64,000 nt of DNA from Lewinellaceae bacterium. GTDB lineage: Bacteria > Bacteroidota > Bacteroidia > Chitinophagales > Saprospiraceae. This document shows positions 44,059 through 53,357 of this stretch, in pieces. The first letter of the stretch is position 1; each line of letters begins with the position of its first letter. The DNA lies in NCBI GenBank assembly GCA_020636095.1, contig JACJYN010000002.1, positions 496,001 to 560,000 of the forward strand, given 5' to 3'. The notes beneath the pieces are model-generated. The model saw nothing but the letters and a program-made list of their open reading frames with translations, was not told where the DNA came from and did not search any database. The position numbers were made by a program, and so were the translations under genes.

Positions 44059-45372
44059 TCAAAGCAAAAAGTCAACACACAACGCCGCCGACCAGGAGAA
44101 CGTATTCGTGCCACAGGCCACCTCCTCCGCTTCCCCTTTCCGGGGATCGAAGTATTCATAAATGCCGTGCTTTTCTAATAACTCCAGGCTGTGCTGCCGG
44201 ACCCGGGCCGCCATATCCTCCATATCGTAGCGCTGCAGGCCGTGGTAAAGCAGCCAGTTCATATTGATCCATACCGGGCCGCGCCAGTATTTTTTGAAGT
44301 CCACATCCTCTGCTAACAGGCTGTAGGTGGGGCAAAGGTAGATGTCGTCTCGTTTCCCGCCGAATAGTTCGCTCTCCAGGGTGAGCAGCATTTTCTCCGC
44401 CTGTTCCTGGGTGGGTACGTCTCCGCACAGGGGCATCAGGCCAGAAGAGGTGTGGACAGGGATGAGCTCATCGGTGCGCAGGTCATAGGCGTTGTAGATG
44501 CCGCGTTCTTCGTCCCACAGTTTTTCGTTCATGCTGTACCGGGTCAGTTCATCCCACTGTACGATCTCGGTGACGTCTTCTCCCAGCAGCCCCCCGATCT
44601 GAATCAGGCACTCATTGGACCAGGCCAGCACCCCGTTGAAGAGGGGGTCCTGAATGAGAAAAGGGCATTGGCCATAGATGGCTGCGTCATCATAGTCATT
44701 ACGACGGAAGAGGTCCACCAGGTAGACGTAGCGGTCGTAATCCTCCTGGGTGGGCCGGTGTTTGGCGGCTTTGGGGTTCTGCAAGTCTTTGCGTTCGTAG
44801 GGCGGGATTTCCAGTTGGGACATATCCATGCGCTTCAGGGCGCTGTCCCAGATAGGAGAATTATCGGTACCCCCTTCCCACGGGTGGCGGATGTACACCA
44901 GGCCTTCCTCGTGGGGGTCGCGGTATTGGTAGAGGTAGCGGTGCAGGCTCATCACTTTGGGGTACATTTCTTTGAGGAAAGCCTTGGCACGCTGCTTATC
45001 CTGAGCGATCTCGTAGATGCGCCAGAGCACGAAGCCGTGGACCGGCGGCATGGTAATGCCGGAGGTTCGGGGGGACTTTGGCGCATTGGGAGACCGATCG
45101 GCCTGCCAGAAATCGGGGCCGGGAAAGTAACGGGCATTGGGGTCATCGCCGAAGACGATCTGCGGTAGCAGGCCGGTGGCCCATTGTGCGCTGAAGAGGT
45201 GGCGCAGGTCCGCCTCCGCCCTATCCATATTGTAATGGGCGTTGCCGATGGCGATGAAGCCCGCGTCCCAGTTCCACTGATGGGGGTACAGGCTGGGGGC
45301 AGGCTTGGTGAAAGTACCGTTCCAGTTGTTTTCGAGGACGCCTTTGGCTGTTTCTAGTAGTGTTTCATACAT
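44059..45372 (-). CDS. GH63-like (MGH1-type) glycoside hydrolase
   Basis: 437 residues, no signal peptide. It has the (alpha/alpha)6 barrel pattern of GH63/GH37-like enzymes: LYPHQWNWDAGFIAIGNAHY, GLVYIRHPWEGGTDNSPIWD, YRGPVWINMNWLLYHGLQRY (written here as the WRGPVWINMNW block) and CGTNTFSWSAALCVDFLL at the end. The closest known activities are mannosylglycerate or glucosylglycerate hydrolases, which degrade compatible solutes; trehalase-like activity is an alternative. Substrate is not determinable from sequence. Converges on rhlE. Confidence 0.85.
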   Translation of the reverse strand: MYETLLETAKGVLENNWNGTFTKPAPSLYPHQWNWDAGFIAIGNAHYNMDRAEADLRHLFSAQWATGLLPQIVFGDDPNARYFPGPDFWQADRSPNAPKSPRTSGITMPPVHGFVLWRIYEIAQDKQRAKAFLKEMYPKVMSLHRYLYQYRDPHEEGLVYIRHPWEGGTDNSPIWDSALKRMDMSQLEIPPYERKDLQNPKAAKHRPTQEDYDRYVYLVDLFRRNDYDDAAIYGQCPFLIQDPLFNGVLAWSNECLIQIGGLLGEDVTEIVQWDELTRYSMNEKLWDEERGIYNAYDLRTDELIPVHTSSGLMPLCGDVPTQEQAEKMLLTLESELFGGKRDDIYLCPTYSLLAEDVDFKKYWRGPVWINMNWLLYHGLQRYDMEDMAARVRQHSLELLEKHGIYEYFDPRKGEAEEVACGTNTFSWSAALCVDFLL

Positions 45373-45454
45373 GGTATATAATGGTTAGTAGCTCGGTGAT
45401 GAATGCCTATCAGCCGAATTGACTTTTGTCATTCTAAAGTTACAAAAATAGCAG

Positions 45455-46573
45455 TTAAAGCAACCGTTCCTTCCTGAACTGTTCAAAGATTTCGAGCTGA
45501 ATCAGCCCCCGCCTGGCTGCATCTCCTGCCGCCTGGGTATAATCCTGCACCATCTGGATATCGGCGCCGGTTTTTTCAATGAACCGGGCAATGCGGCGGG
45601 CGCGGCGGCCTGAGCGCACATCGCGGATATAAGTAGCAGCAATGCGCCCCGGAAACTCCTGAGCCACGGCCCAGTAGATATAGGCGTCTTTTTCTCCGCT
45701 ATCACCGATGAGAATAAAGGGCAGTTCGGGGTAGGTATTCAGGATGCGAACAATACTGCTGTGTTTGTGCCCCTTGTAGTTGCCGGGGTGTTCCTGATAG
45801 GGGATACCAAAATCCCGCAACAGGATAGGGCCATTGGGCAGGCCGTTGAGGCTGAGAAATTCCTCCAGCAAGTCGTAGAGGTTCCAGGGGCTGTTGGAAA
45901 CGTAAAAAACAGGATTGCCGGACTGCTCGTGGTTGCCCCAGTGGAGCGCCTGGAAAAAGGCCGCCGCCTGTCCGAAGGATCGCCGCAGTGCCGCGCTTTT
46001 CAGCAGGGTATGATACAGCACCCGCAGCTTGAGTAAAGAAGTCACATCCGTCTGCAATACGGTATCATCCACATCGCTGATAACGCCGAACTCGGCTATC
46101 GGCGGAGGTATGAGCAGGCTGCCGGTAGCCTGCACATCCACCTGGCGTTGAGGAGTGGCAGTGACCCTTATGTGCGCCTCCCGCCATGGATCGCCCCTAT
46201 CCGGCAGAGGAACCGATAGGTTGCCGTCGAACTGAAAGTAACCCTCTTCGTCAGTAATGAGTTGCATTTCATTATCTCCAATGCGAACCCCAACCGTGGC
46301 GCCGCCTATTTCCCGGCTGCTGAACCGCTTATAGTTGTTAATGAGCGCCCGCCAGCGGGAATTGACGTTTCTGGCGATGATGCGGCGGTCTTTTAAAACC
46401 CTTCCTTTCAGATAGGCCCGCTCCTTTCTGCCATACCCCCGATAGGTTGCCACCATCACCGGCCAGTTGGGTTTATACCCCAGCAGGGCCTTTACCTGAC
46501 GGGAAAAGCGGCTGGAAATACGATCCACACTTCTGAGCAACTGAAGGAGGAAGCCCTTCGCCATTTTTGCCAT
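45455..46573 (-). CDS. App1/DUF2183 phosphatidate-phosphatase-like protein
   Basis: 372 residues from ATG 46573 (MAKMAKGFLLQLLRSVDRIS); in-frame sequence upstream encodes only low-complexity repeat. HAD-type phosphatase core with VISDVDDTVLQTDVTSLLK (DxDxT) near residue 190, and FYVSNSPWNLYDLLEEFL and FILIGDSGEKDAYIYWAVA. The yeast relative App1 is a phosphatidate phosphatase; bacterial members are uncharacterised. It lies 80 bases after the MbnH-like gene stop, separated by a GGGAATGA repeat. Confidence 0.85.
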   Translation of the reverse strand: MAKMAKGFLLQLLRSVDRISSRFSRQVKALLGYKPNWPVMVATYRGYGRKERAYLKGRVLKDRRIIARNVNSRWRALINNYKRFSSREIGGATVGVRIGDNEMQLITDEEGYFQFDGNLSVPLPDRGDPWREAHIRVTATPQRQVDVQATGSLLIPPPIAEFGVISDVDDTVLQTDVTSLLKLRVLYHTLLKSAALRRSFGQAAAFFQALHWGNHEQSGNPVFYVSNSPWNLYDLLEEFLSLNGLPNGPILLRDFGIPYQEHPGNYKGHKHSSIVRILNTYPELPFILIGDSGEKDAYIYWAVAQEFPGRIAATYIRDVRSGRRARRIARFIEKTGADIQMVQDYTQAAGDAARRGLIQLEIFEQFRKERLL

Positions 46574-46600
46574 GAAAATAAGGGTTATTGGGGAGATAAT

Positions 46601-46639
46601 GAAGGAATGAGGGAATGAGGGAATGAATGAGGGAATGAC
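46601..46639. repeat. GGAATGA-type tandem repeat
   Basis: About five units of GGGAATGA or GAATGA between the di-heme peroxidase-like gene stop (46654) and the App1-like gene start (46573). It can be read through from an upstream ATG, artificially lengthening the App1-like frame. Confidence 0.85.
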
Positions 46640-46653
46640 TAATGGAACACCAA

Positions 46654-47670
46654 TCAATCCTTACTAAAAGCAGGGTTGGTGATAAACGCATGGTCGGTAA
46701 GCGCTCTCAGGAAGGCGATCAAATCTGCCTTTTCCATTTCACTGAGTTGGAGCGGGTGGATGAGGGTATCCTTGTTCGGGTGGGAGGAGCCCCCGTTGTT
46801 GTAGTGTTCGGCCACTGCTTCGAGTGTAGGCAGGCTGCCGTCGTGCATGTAAGGAGCCGTAAGGGCGATATTGCGCAGCGTAGGCACGCGGAACTTGCCT
46901 TCATCTTCGGAATCCAGGGTGATCCGCTGCCGGCCAGGGTCTTCGTAGGTTTCATACAGGCCATTGTTGCGAAAGCTGTTATCAGTAAAATTGAAGCCCT
47001 GGTGGCACTTGGCGCAGCCAACCCGTTCGCTGAAAAACAGGGACAAGCCCCGCAATTCCGCTTCATCGAGGGTGCTTACCGAACCGTTGACATACTGATC
47101 ATACCGGCTGGAACCGCTGATCAGGGTGCGCATAAAGGACGCCAGGGCCCGGGTAAGCGTGAAGGGAGAAGCTTCTTTCCCATAGGCGCGCAGAAAATCG
47201 GCGGGATAGCTGGGGTGTTCGTTGAGGCGGCGAACGGCCTCCCGTAGCGGCAGGTTCATCTCATTGTGGTCTTCGATAGGAACGACGGGTTGCAAATCCA
47301 GCTTTACGACTCCTCCATCTTTGTTGAGCCGCTCCAGGTAGGCCATATTGGCCAGGGTGGGTGCGTTGCGGAACCCCAAACGGCCCTGAACGCCGGGGCT
47401 GACCGGCACATCATCGGCAAAAGCCAGGGCCTGCTTATGGCAGCTGGCGCAGGATAGGGTCGAATCTTCGGAAAGAATGGGATCGTAGAACAGGCGCTTG
47501 CCCAGAGCCACCCGGGCATCCGTCAGCTCATTGTCTTCAGGGATATCGGGATAGGGAAAGCCGGCGGGCACGTCCAGGCTGTAGGGCGATTCATCCAAGG
47601 GGTTGGCGGCCTCCGGCTGGCAGGCCAGGGCAAGTAGCAAGAGAAGAATGGATAAAAGGATGGATCGCAT
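46654..47670 (-). CDS. Di-heme MauG-like protein, probable MbnH partner of MbnP
   Basis: 338 residues from ATG 47670, which begins a lipobox signal peptide (LLSILLLLLALAC). Two haem c motifs, CASCHKQALAF (about 80) and CAKCHQGFNF (about 220), and the FRVPTLRNIALTAPYMHDG block place it in the MauG/cytochrome c peroxidase family. It starts 70 bases after an MbnP-family gene. In methanotrophs the same pairing (MbnH with MbnP) oxidises a Trp of MbnP to kynurenine to build a Cu(I) site. The role here is inferred from neighbourhood. Confidence 0.88.
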   Translation of the reverse strand: MRSILLSILLLLLALACQPEAANPLDESPYSLDVPAGFPYPDIPEDNELTDARVALGKRLFYDPILSEDSTLSCASCHKQALAFADDVPVSPGVQGRLGFRNAPTLANMAYLERLNKDGGVVKLDLQPVVPIEDHNEMNLPLREAVRRLNEHPSYPADFLRAYGKEASPFTLTRALASFMRTLISGSSRYDQYVNGSVSTLDEAELRGLSLFFSERVGCAKCHQGFNFTDNSFRNNGLYETYEDPGRQRITLDSEDEGKFRVPTLRNIALTAPYMHDGSLPTLEAVAEHYNNGGSSHPNKDTLIHPLQLSEMEKADLIAFLRALTDHAFITNPAFSKD

Positions 47671-47739
47671 AGGCAAGGTTGATAACTTGCAAGGCATCTG
47701 CATCGGGTTTACCGCGTAGATGCCTTGCAAGAAAAAAAA

Positions 47740-48495
47740 TTAAGGATGCTCGTAAGTAAACGCATTCGCCAGGTTGTCGCGGAAGGTGGCGGCCAGCTCC
47801 GGGAAGTCATCTACATGGGTAAAGTGGTCCTGCGCCAGGTCGATCCCAGCCAAGGCTTTGGCCAGATCGAACTCAAAGTGCATGTCGCCCTCTCCCGGAT
47901 CGAGGTCCTTATGCGCTACAAACTCCAGTGTTTTCAGCATATCGTCGTTGCCCAGGTGTAAGCTCATTACCGCATCGGGTATGCCATCGGCATCCGTATC
48001 TACCTTGCCGTCCAGGCGGATAAACTTATAGCCCGTATTCCAGTTCCAGTGCATGGTAGGAAACTGCAGGGCCAACGGGTCCGCAGCATCCCGGCTGGTG
48101 AAGTCGGTTTCCGACTGGCTGTTGGTTACCGGATCCACACCGATGAAAAACTGCACCATGTGGTAGTGGCCTTTTTCCAATTCGCCCACTTCCTGCATGC
48201 CGGCTTCAGGCGTTACCAGCAGGTACTTGTCTGCTACCTCGGTAGGCACTCCTTCTTCCGACATAAAGGTAATGCCGCCTACATAGAAATTGGCAATGCT
48301 GAACTGCACCGCGGTGCCGTTGATGGTATAAACTTTGGAGGTATCATAGGCTTCTCCGTTCACCACATAGTCAAATTCGAAGCCGGCCATAACCTTATCT
48401 TCAGGTGTTGGCTGCTCATCGTCATTGTTGCAGGCCGAAAAAGCGATAGCGATCAAGCTAAAAATTGTAAGGAAAAGGATTTTGTTCGATCTCAT
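47740..48495 (-). CDS. MbnP/CorA-type copper-binding lipoprotein
   Basis: 251 residues. A lipobox (LTIFSLIAIAFSAC) is followed by the MbnP domain: VQFSIANFYVGGITFMSEEG, EKGHYHMVQFFIGVDPVTNS and PTMHWNWNTGYKFIRLDGK, with the conserved Trp pair that in characterised members is converted to kynurenine. Met and His residues around it (HYHM, MHW, MSLH) could complete a copper site. It directly precedes the MauG-like di-heme gene on the same strand, as in mbnPH and corAB pairs. Envelope copper binding or acquisition is the likely role. Confidence 0.85.
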   Translation of the reverse strand: MRSNKILFLTIFSLIAIAFSACNNDDEQPTPEDKVMAGFEFDYVVNGEAYDTSKVYTINGTAVQFSIANFYVGGITFMSEEGVPTEVADKYLLVTPEAGMQEVGELEKGHYHMVQFFIGVDPVTNSQSETDFTSRDAADPLALQFPTMHWNWNTGYKFIRLDGKVDTDADGIPDAVMSLHLGNDDMLKTLEFVAHKDLDPGEGDMHFEFDLAKALAGIDLAQDHFTHVDDFPELAATFRDNLANAFTYEHP

Positions 48496-48600
48496 ATTAT
48501 CGGGTTTTTAAAAATTCAATTTTCAATTTTACTGATTATAACGATTACAACGGATTGTGTAGCGATTCCGGGAAGTTAATCAGAGACGCCATTGGGGTAT

Positions 48601-48675
48601 CCAAATTTATTTGGGTTCGACGCCGCCGCAATGCCTTTTGGTGGCATTATTGTTATTTACGTCTTCGACGCCAAA
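48601..48675. repeat. Family VI inverted repeat, copy 2
   Basis: CCAAATTTATTTGGGTTCGA (48601-48620) is inverted against 48656-48675 (AAATAAATTTGG end). A GTGGCATTATTG block in the middle is absent from copy 1. The right arm encodes the last residues and the stop of the gene at 48657-49067. Confidence 0.65.
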
Positions 48676-49067
48676 TAAATTTGGCGTTCCAGCCGGGGCG
48701 GACGAAAAACACCCGTTGTAAGCGTACAATAATAGGCCAAAGGCCGGTAATAGGGCTGAGGAGAAAAAAAATCGAATGAAGGGGCCGGGAAAGATAAGCT
48801 GCCAGGAAGAAAAGTCGAAAGAAACAGCGGCCCTTCTTGTGAAGAAGCCGGCGGCATTTCATCGGAAGCCCCTCTTTCCACCGCATCGGCAACAGCCTGA
48901 TTGATGTAGCAGCTACCCTGGCACATCAACTCCGGCTTATCGCGATTAAGGCAGCGTTCCCGGGCGATTACCTCCCGCTGGCCTTCCAGCCAAAGCACGG
49001 CCATCGGCAGGTACAACACATGGCCGAGAAAGAGTAACATAAGGATGGCGGAAAGCAAGATTTTCAT
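48657..49067 (-). CDS. Small membrane protein with CQGSCY motif
   Basis: 136 residues. An N-terminal hydrophobic segment (LLSAILMLLFLGHVLYLPMA) is followed by CLNRDKPELMCQGSCYINQA, a three-cysteine pattern similar to small Bacteroidota envelope proteins with a CxGxC site. The C-terminus is proline and aromatic rich. The last 11 residues (LERQIYLASKT) and stop are encoded by a family VI repeat. It precedes mbnP on the same strand by about 160 bases, so a metal-related role is possible; function unknown. Confidence 0.6.
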   Translation of the reverse strand: MKILLSAILMLLFLGHVLYLPMAVLWLEGQREVIARERCLNRDKPELMCQGSCYINQAVADAVERGASDEMPPASSQEGPLFLSTFLPGSLSFPAPSFDFFSPQPYYRPLAYYCTLTTGVFRPPRLERQIYLASKT

Positions 49068-49204
49068 GCGGGCACATCAAGGTATATCGCCTGTAAAACT
49101 AAACCCTTTGGGGGAAAAAAGTAGTGATCCTCGTCACATTGTCCGATAGAAGGCAAAAAAGTAAAGGCGCAGCCTAAGTACTCTGTAAAATAAGGATCTC
49201 CTTT

Positions 49205-50707
49205 TTATAAGTTGTCAGCCTTATTCACCAGTTGCAGGAATTCCTGCCGGAAGCCAAAGGGGTCGAATCCTACAGCAGCGGAAGCCCATTGCCGAATCTT
49301 TTGATAAGACGTTTCTCCCTTATACGCTGAGTCGCGCAGCAAGAGGCCAAAACTGGCCACCGAGGCGGCGAAGCGCATATTTTCAGAAGCCTGACTAAAG
49401 ACAAATCCATTATCCGCCACCTCCAGATTGAGCAGAGAACTGACGTCTCCATCCGGCAACTTGTAGCGAAAATCTATGGAAAAGGTAGGTACGTTCAGGG
49501 TACCGCCTACAGTAGCAGGAATGATTTCATATAAGGCTGTGATGCTCTGTCCGGCGCCGATCTCCCCTGCATCCTTCTGGTCGTCCTCGAAATCATCATT
49601 CTCCAGCAGGCGGTTCTCGTAACCGATCAGGCGATAGGAATGCACTACGCTGGGGTTAAAATCCACCTGCACCTTGACGTCTTTGGCTACGGTATAGAAC
49701 TTGCCGAATTCGTATATGAATACTTTCTTTGCCTGTTCCAGGTTGTCGATATACTCGTAGGCGCCGTTGCCATTGTTGGCGATCTGCTCCAGCACGGCGT
49801 CGTTGAGGTTACCCGTTCCAACGCCCAGCACGGTCAGAAAAATGCCAAGGCCCCGCTTCTCTTCGATAAGGCTCACCAATTCCTCCTGGCTGGACGGGCC
49901 GACGTTGAAGTCGCCATCGGTTCCCACGATCACCCGGTTGTTGCCGCCCTGAATAAAGTATTCCTGGGCAATTTCATAGGCAGTAAGGATGCCCTGCGCG
50001 CCGGCAGTAGAACCGCCTGCGCCTAGCTTGTCTATGGCGCTCTTGATCGCCGCTTTCTCGCTGCCAGGTGTGGACGGCAGCAAAAGGCCTGCCTGCCCGG
50101 CATAGGTAACGATAGCCAGGCGGTCTTCACCCGACAACTCATCCACAAAAAGTTTGAAACTCTCCTTGAGCAGGGGCAACTTATCCTCACTGGACATGGA
50201 GCCGGACACATCGATCAGCAATACCATATTAGAAGGCGCTAATTCGGATTCCGGAATCTCCCTGCCTTTGATGCCGATGCGCACCAGGCGGTGTGCCGGC
50301 GCCCACGGGCAACTGCTTACTTCTCCATTCAGCGCGATCGGATGCGCCCCTGCCGGGGCTTCATAATCATAGTTGAAATAATTAACCAGCTCTTCAGTCC
50401 GGATGGCGTCCACCGGCGGTAATTCGTTGTTATTCAAAAAGCGGCGGGTATTGCTGAAGGATGCCCCGTCGGCATCAATTGAAAAGGTGGAAGTGGTTTC
50501 CTCTTCGGTAAGAATAAAGGGATTTTCGACGATCTCGTTGTAATTTTCACCGGCCCCGGTAAAGCTGCCGTCACCTGCGATGCCGTTATTGGAAAAATTA
50601 CCCGCTATATCACAATTACCGCACCGCTCCACTTCCAAGCTTTCTTCCTGAGAACAGCCGGCCATTAACAGCGCCAGGCCGAAGATGTAAAGCAATCGTT
50701 TTTTCAT
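49205..50707 (-). CDS. YfbK-like von Willebrand factor A lipoprotein
   Basis: 500 residues. Lipobox (YIFGLALLMAGC). An N-terminal vWF-anchored domain (about 70-160; STFSIDADGASFSNTRRFLN, IRTEELVNYFNYDYEAP) precedes the vWA domain (about 165-345; MIDAS VLLIDVSGSMSSEDKL, and GGSTAGAQGI, TDGDFNVG). The C-terminal DUF3520-like region (about 350-490) is typical of YfbK/YfbK-like proteins. Anchored in the envelope; ligand unknown. Confidence 0.9.
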   Translation of the reverse strand: MKKRLLYIFGLALLMAGCSQEESLEVERCGNCDIAGNFSNNGIAGDGSFTGAGENYNEIVENPFILTEEETTSTFSIDADGASFSNTRRFLNNNELPPVDAIRTEELVNYFNYDYEAPAGAHPIALNGEVSSCPWAPAHRLVRIGIKGREIPESELAPSNMVLLIDVSGSMSSEDKLPLLKESFKLFVDELSGEDRLAIVTYAGQAGLLLPSTPGSEKAAIKSAIDKLGAGGSTAGAQGILTAYEIAQEYFIQGGNNRVIVGTDGDFNVGPSSQEELVSLIEEKRGLGIFLTVLGVGTGNLNDAVLEQIANNGNGAYEYIDNLEQAKKVFIYEFGKFYTVAKDVKVQVDFNPSVVHSYRLIGYENRLLENDDFEDDQKDAGEIGAGQSITALYEIIPATVGGTLNVPTFSIDFRYKLPDGDVSSLLNLEVADNGFVFSQASENMRFAASVASFGLLLRDSAYKGETSYQKIRQWASAAVGFDPFGFRQEFLQLVNKADNL

Positions 50708-51008
50708 GTTGTTTCGCGTTAAAGTGTTTTGGAAAAAGGAGTTCTCAGGTTTAGGACGGGTATTGGGAGCAAAACGTTGGGGCCTTTGCCGTCAGATATT
50801 AAAGCGGGAGCTGAACGCAATGAGGCCCCGTACCGAGTATAGCGAGGCCGGGGCGGCCGAAGGAAGCCCTGCGGCCGGCATTATGAAAAAATTCCGGTTG
50901 CCGCAATAGCCCCTTATCGAATAAGCCGGGCACATTGTCCAAAAAAAGGGATTCATCAGGCCGGTATATCTTAAATTTGGCAAGCAAAACAAACATTGAC
51001 ATCCCACC
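50708..51008. other. Intergenic region between divergent genes
   Basis: 301 bases. No gene recognised. It contains the promoter-like box at 50972 for the EI24-like gene. The GC-rich stretch around 50820-50880 has no structure of note. Confidence 0.5.
50972..50979 (+). promoter_or_regulatory. Candidate -7 promoter box (TAAATTTG) for the EI24-like gene
   Basis: Exact TAnnTTTG match, 30 bases before the ATG at 51009. No TTG at the -33 position. Confidence 0.45.
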
Positions 51009-51815
51009 ATGAAGAACAAACCCGACCTCAAGGAATACAGCGAACAATTCCGATACACGCTGTTCAAGATGCCGGATGCCGGCCGTTTTATCCAAAATCA
51101 CCGCCTATGGGAAGGATTCTGGAAATACGGATGGGTCTCCCGCCTCCTCATTGTGGCCGCGCTGATCATTGGCCTCAAGTTTCTGTCCGTCGCCATCAAT
51201 TGGTTTCAGCACCTCAGTCTCGGCAACCCGAGCCAGGCCTTTCAAAGTATGGGGATGCTGTTCACCGAAGGGTTCGGCTTTCTTTTCAGCGGCGGCATGA
51301 AGTACGCCATGCTCGTGTTGCTGGAGGTGCTTGTCTTTCATTTCAGCCGCCGTACGCTGTATATCCTTACCGGCAATGAGGCCAGCGCCGCCTTCGAGGA
51401 CTTTGTCAATGCCCAGGTGCGCATGATCAAGGTGGGTATGTACGCCTGGGTAATGGAACTCCTATTTACGATCGCGTTTAAAATTTTCTTTGGTATTTTC
51501 GGCTTCCTCGACTTTCTGCAGCCCGGTTTTGTGTTTGCCATCCAGTGTTATTTCCTGGGCTTCGCTATTCTCGACAACTACCATGAGCAGTTTGAACTGA
51601 CGATCAAGGAAAGTAGCCGTTATGCCTTGAAATATATCGGAGTGGCCGCCGCCGCCGGCCTGGTGGCCTACCTGATGATGCTGGTGCCGGTGGCTGGCGT
51701 CATTGCCGCGCCCATTATTACTTCGGTAGCGGCAACCCTGGTGATGTACGAGCTTTCTGACCTGCACATCCTGGGGAAAGAGGCGTTGGGGCCGGCCGAA
51801 GGAACGGTTGAGTAG
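51009..51815 (+). CDS. EI24-like (CysZ-family) membrane protein
   Basis: 268 residues with about five membrane segments (VSRLLIVAALIIGLKFL, YAMLVLLEVLVFHF, MELLFTIAFKIFFGIFGFLD, YIGVAAAAGLVAYLMMLVPV, IAAPIITSVAATLVMYEL). The C-terminal half (FAIQCYFLGFAILDNYHEQ through the PVAGVIAAPI block) matches the EI24/CysZ pattern. CysZ members transport sulfate; this one is too divergent for a substrate call. It precedes pepC on the same strand by 78 bases, but pepC has its own promoter-like box. Confidence 0.6.
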   Translation: MKNKPDLKEYSEQFRYTLFKMPDAGRFIQNHRLWEGFWKYGWVSRLLIVAALIIGLKFLSVAINWFQHLSLGNPSQAFQSMGMLFTEGFGFLFSGGMKYAMLVLLEVLVFHFSRRTLYILTGNEASAAFEDFVNAQVRMIKVGMYAWVMELLFTIAFKIFFGIFGFLDFLQPGFVFAIQCYFLGFAILDNYHEQFELTIKESSRYALKYIGVAAAAGLVAYLMMLVPVAGVIAAPIITSVAATLVMYELSDLHILGKEALGPAEGTVE

Positions 51816-51865
51816 GCTGTGCAGCTTCGCAATTATTACACCCTGAATCCTGGGCTTTTTTTTTG

Positions 51866-51873
51866 TAATTTTG
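51866..51873 (+). promoter_or_regulatory. Candidate -7 promoter box (TAATTTTG) for pepC
   Basis: Exact TAnnTTTG match 20 bases before the pepC ATG at 51894. The upstream -33 element is not obvious. Confidence 0.45.
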
Positions 51874-51893
51874 CAGCGCTTTAATCAAAACTA

Positions 51894-53084
51894 ATGAATA
51901 TGCGACTAGAAAATATGCTTTGGGGGCTGGCGCTGCTGCTGGCTGGCCCATCTTTTGCCCAGGTAGACCTGATCAATAAGGTCAAAGACAATCAGAGTGA
52001 AAACTCCAAAGAAGGATTCCAGTGGGAAACCGTCGTGGATGTAGAGCGCCTGGCAGTAGAAAACCAGGGGGCTTCCGGCACCTGCTGGAGTTACAGCACC
52101 AATTCCTTCCTGGAGTCAGAAATGGCCCGCATGGGCAAAGAGCCGGTCGACCTCTCCGAGATGTTCATCGTCCGTACTACCTACGAAGACAAGGCCGACC
52201 GCTATGTGCGTATGCACGGCAACCTGAACTTTGGCCAGGGCGGGGCACTGCCCGATGTATTCGATATGTACAAAAAGTACGGCATTGTGCCGGAAGCCGT
52301 ATACGCCGGCCTCAACTACGGGCTGGACTACAACCGCCACGCCGAAATGGAAGCCGTGCTCAAAGGTATGCTCGACGCAGTTGTAGCTAATAATAATAAG
52401 ACGTTAACCCCGGTGTGGAAGGAAGCTTACAACAAAGTACTCGACGTGTACCTCGGTGAATACCCCCGTGAATTTGAATACATGGGAAAGGCCTACACGC
52501 CGAAATCATTTGCCAAAGAGGTCGTCGGCATCCAGAGTGATGACTATGCCCAGTTCACTTCCTGGACCCATAACGAACTCTATAAGCCCTGCATTATCAT
52601 GGTTCCGGACAACTGGGCCTACGGCACTTCCTACAATGTGCAGATGGACGATATGATCGCCATTATCGACAACGCGCTGCGCAAAGGATACTCCGTCGCC
52701 TGGGCGGGCGATGTGAGTGAAAAGTATTTCTCCTGGAAAAATGGGATTGCCTACGTTCCACTGAAAGACTTTACAGATATGACGGCTGAAGAAAGAGCCA
52801 ATATGTTCAACGGCCCTCAGCCGGAAATGGAGATCACCGTTGAAGCCCGCCAAAAGGCCTACGACGACTACTCCACCACCGATGACCATGGTATGCAGCT
52901 TGTTGGTATTGCCAAAGATCAGGCTGGAAAAGAATGGTACCTCGTAAAAAACTCCTGGGGCACCAACAATGACCACGAGGGCTATCTGTACATGAGCAAG
53001 AACTATGTCCGCTATAAAACCCTTTCGTTCATGACGCATAAGGAGGCTGTCCCGAAGGATATTAAGAAGAAGCTGGGGTGGTAG
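51894..53084 (+). CDS. pepC: Aminopeptidase C (bleomycin-hydrolase family, peptidase C1B)
   Basis: 396 residues. Unlike classical PepC it carries a signal peptide (LENMLWGLALLLAGPSFAQ), so it acts outside the cytosol, as in other Bacteroidota. Catalytic Cys in NQGASGTCWSYSTNSFLESE, His in STTDDHGMQLVGIAKDQ, Asn in WYLVKNSWGTNNDHEGY; the C-terminal extension that blocks the active-site groove is present. Either ATG 51894 or 51900 could be the start. It removes N-terminal residues from peptides. Confidence 0.93.
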   Translation: MNMRLENMLWGLALLLAGPSFAQVDLINKVKDNQSENSKEGFQWETVVDVERLAVENQGASGTCWSYSTNSFLESEMARMGKEPVDLSEMFIVRTTYEDKADRYVRMHGNLNFGQGGALPDVFDMYKKYGIVPEAVYAGLNYGLDYNRHAEMEAVLKGMLDAVVANNNKTLTPVWKEAYNKVLDVYLGEYPREFEYMGKAYTPKSFAKEVVGIQSDDYAQFTSWTHNELYKPCIIMVPDNWAYGTSYNVQMDDMIAIIDNALRKGYSVAWAGDVSEKYFSWKNGIAYVPLKDFTDMTAEERANMFNGPQPEMEITVEARQKAYDDYSTTDDHGMQLVGIAKDQAGKEWYLVKNSWGTNNDHEGYLYMSKNYVRYKTLSFMTHKEAVPKDIKKKLGW

Positions 53085-53095
53085 AAGGAAAGAGG

Positions 53096-53137
53096 GGTGT
53101 TCGGTGTTCGGTATTCGGTGTTCGGTGTTCGGTGTTC
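53096..53137. repeat. Heptamer tandem repeat, six GGTGTTC units
   Basis: Five GGTGTTC and one GGTATTC in a row, directly after the pepC stop. Confidence 0.9.
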
Positions 53138-53357
53138 GGGTATTGCGGTTTGGATGCGCGAATGCCGCCATATACATACAAACACAAAAAAAAGGAAGGG
53201 GCGCCGCCCAAATGGCGAGCGCCCCTAATTGGCGGTTCTTTATGTAAAAATCACAGTGTTTGTCCGGAGAATGATGATTCTCCACGTTATGGTTACCGCC
53301 GTAGAACTATTGCCTAAATATTTTCACGCCTGCCAAGAGGCTGCTTATCCTCCGTTT

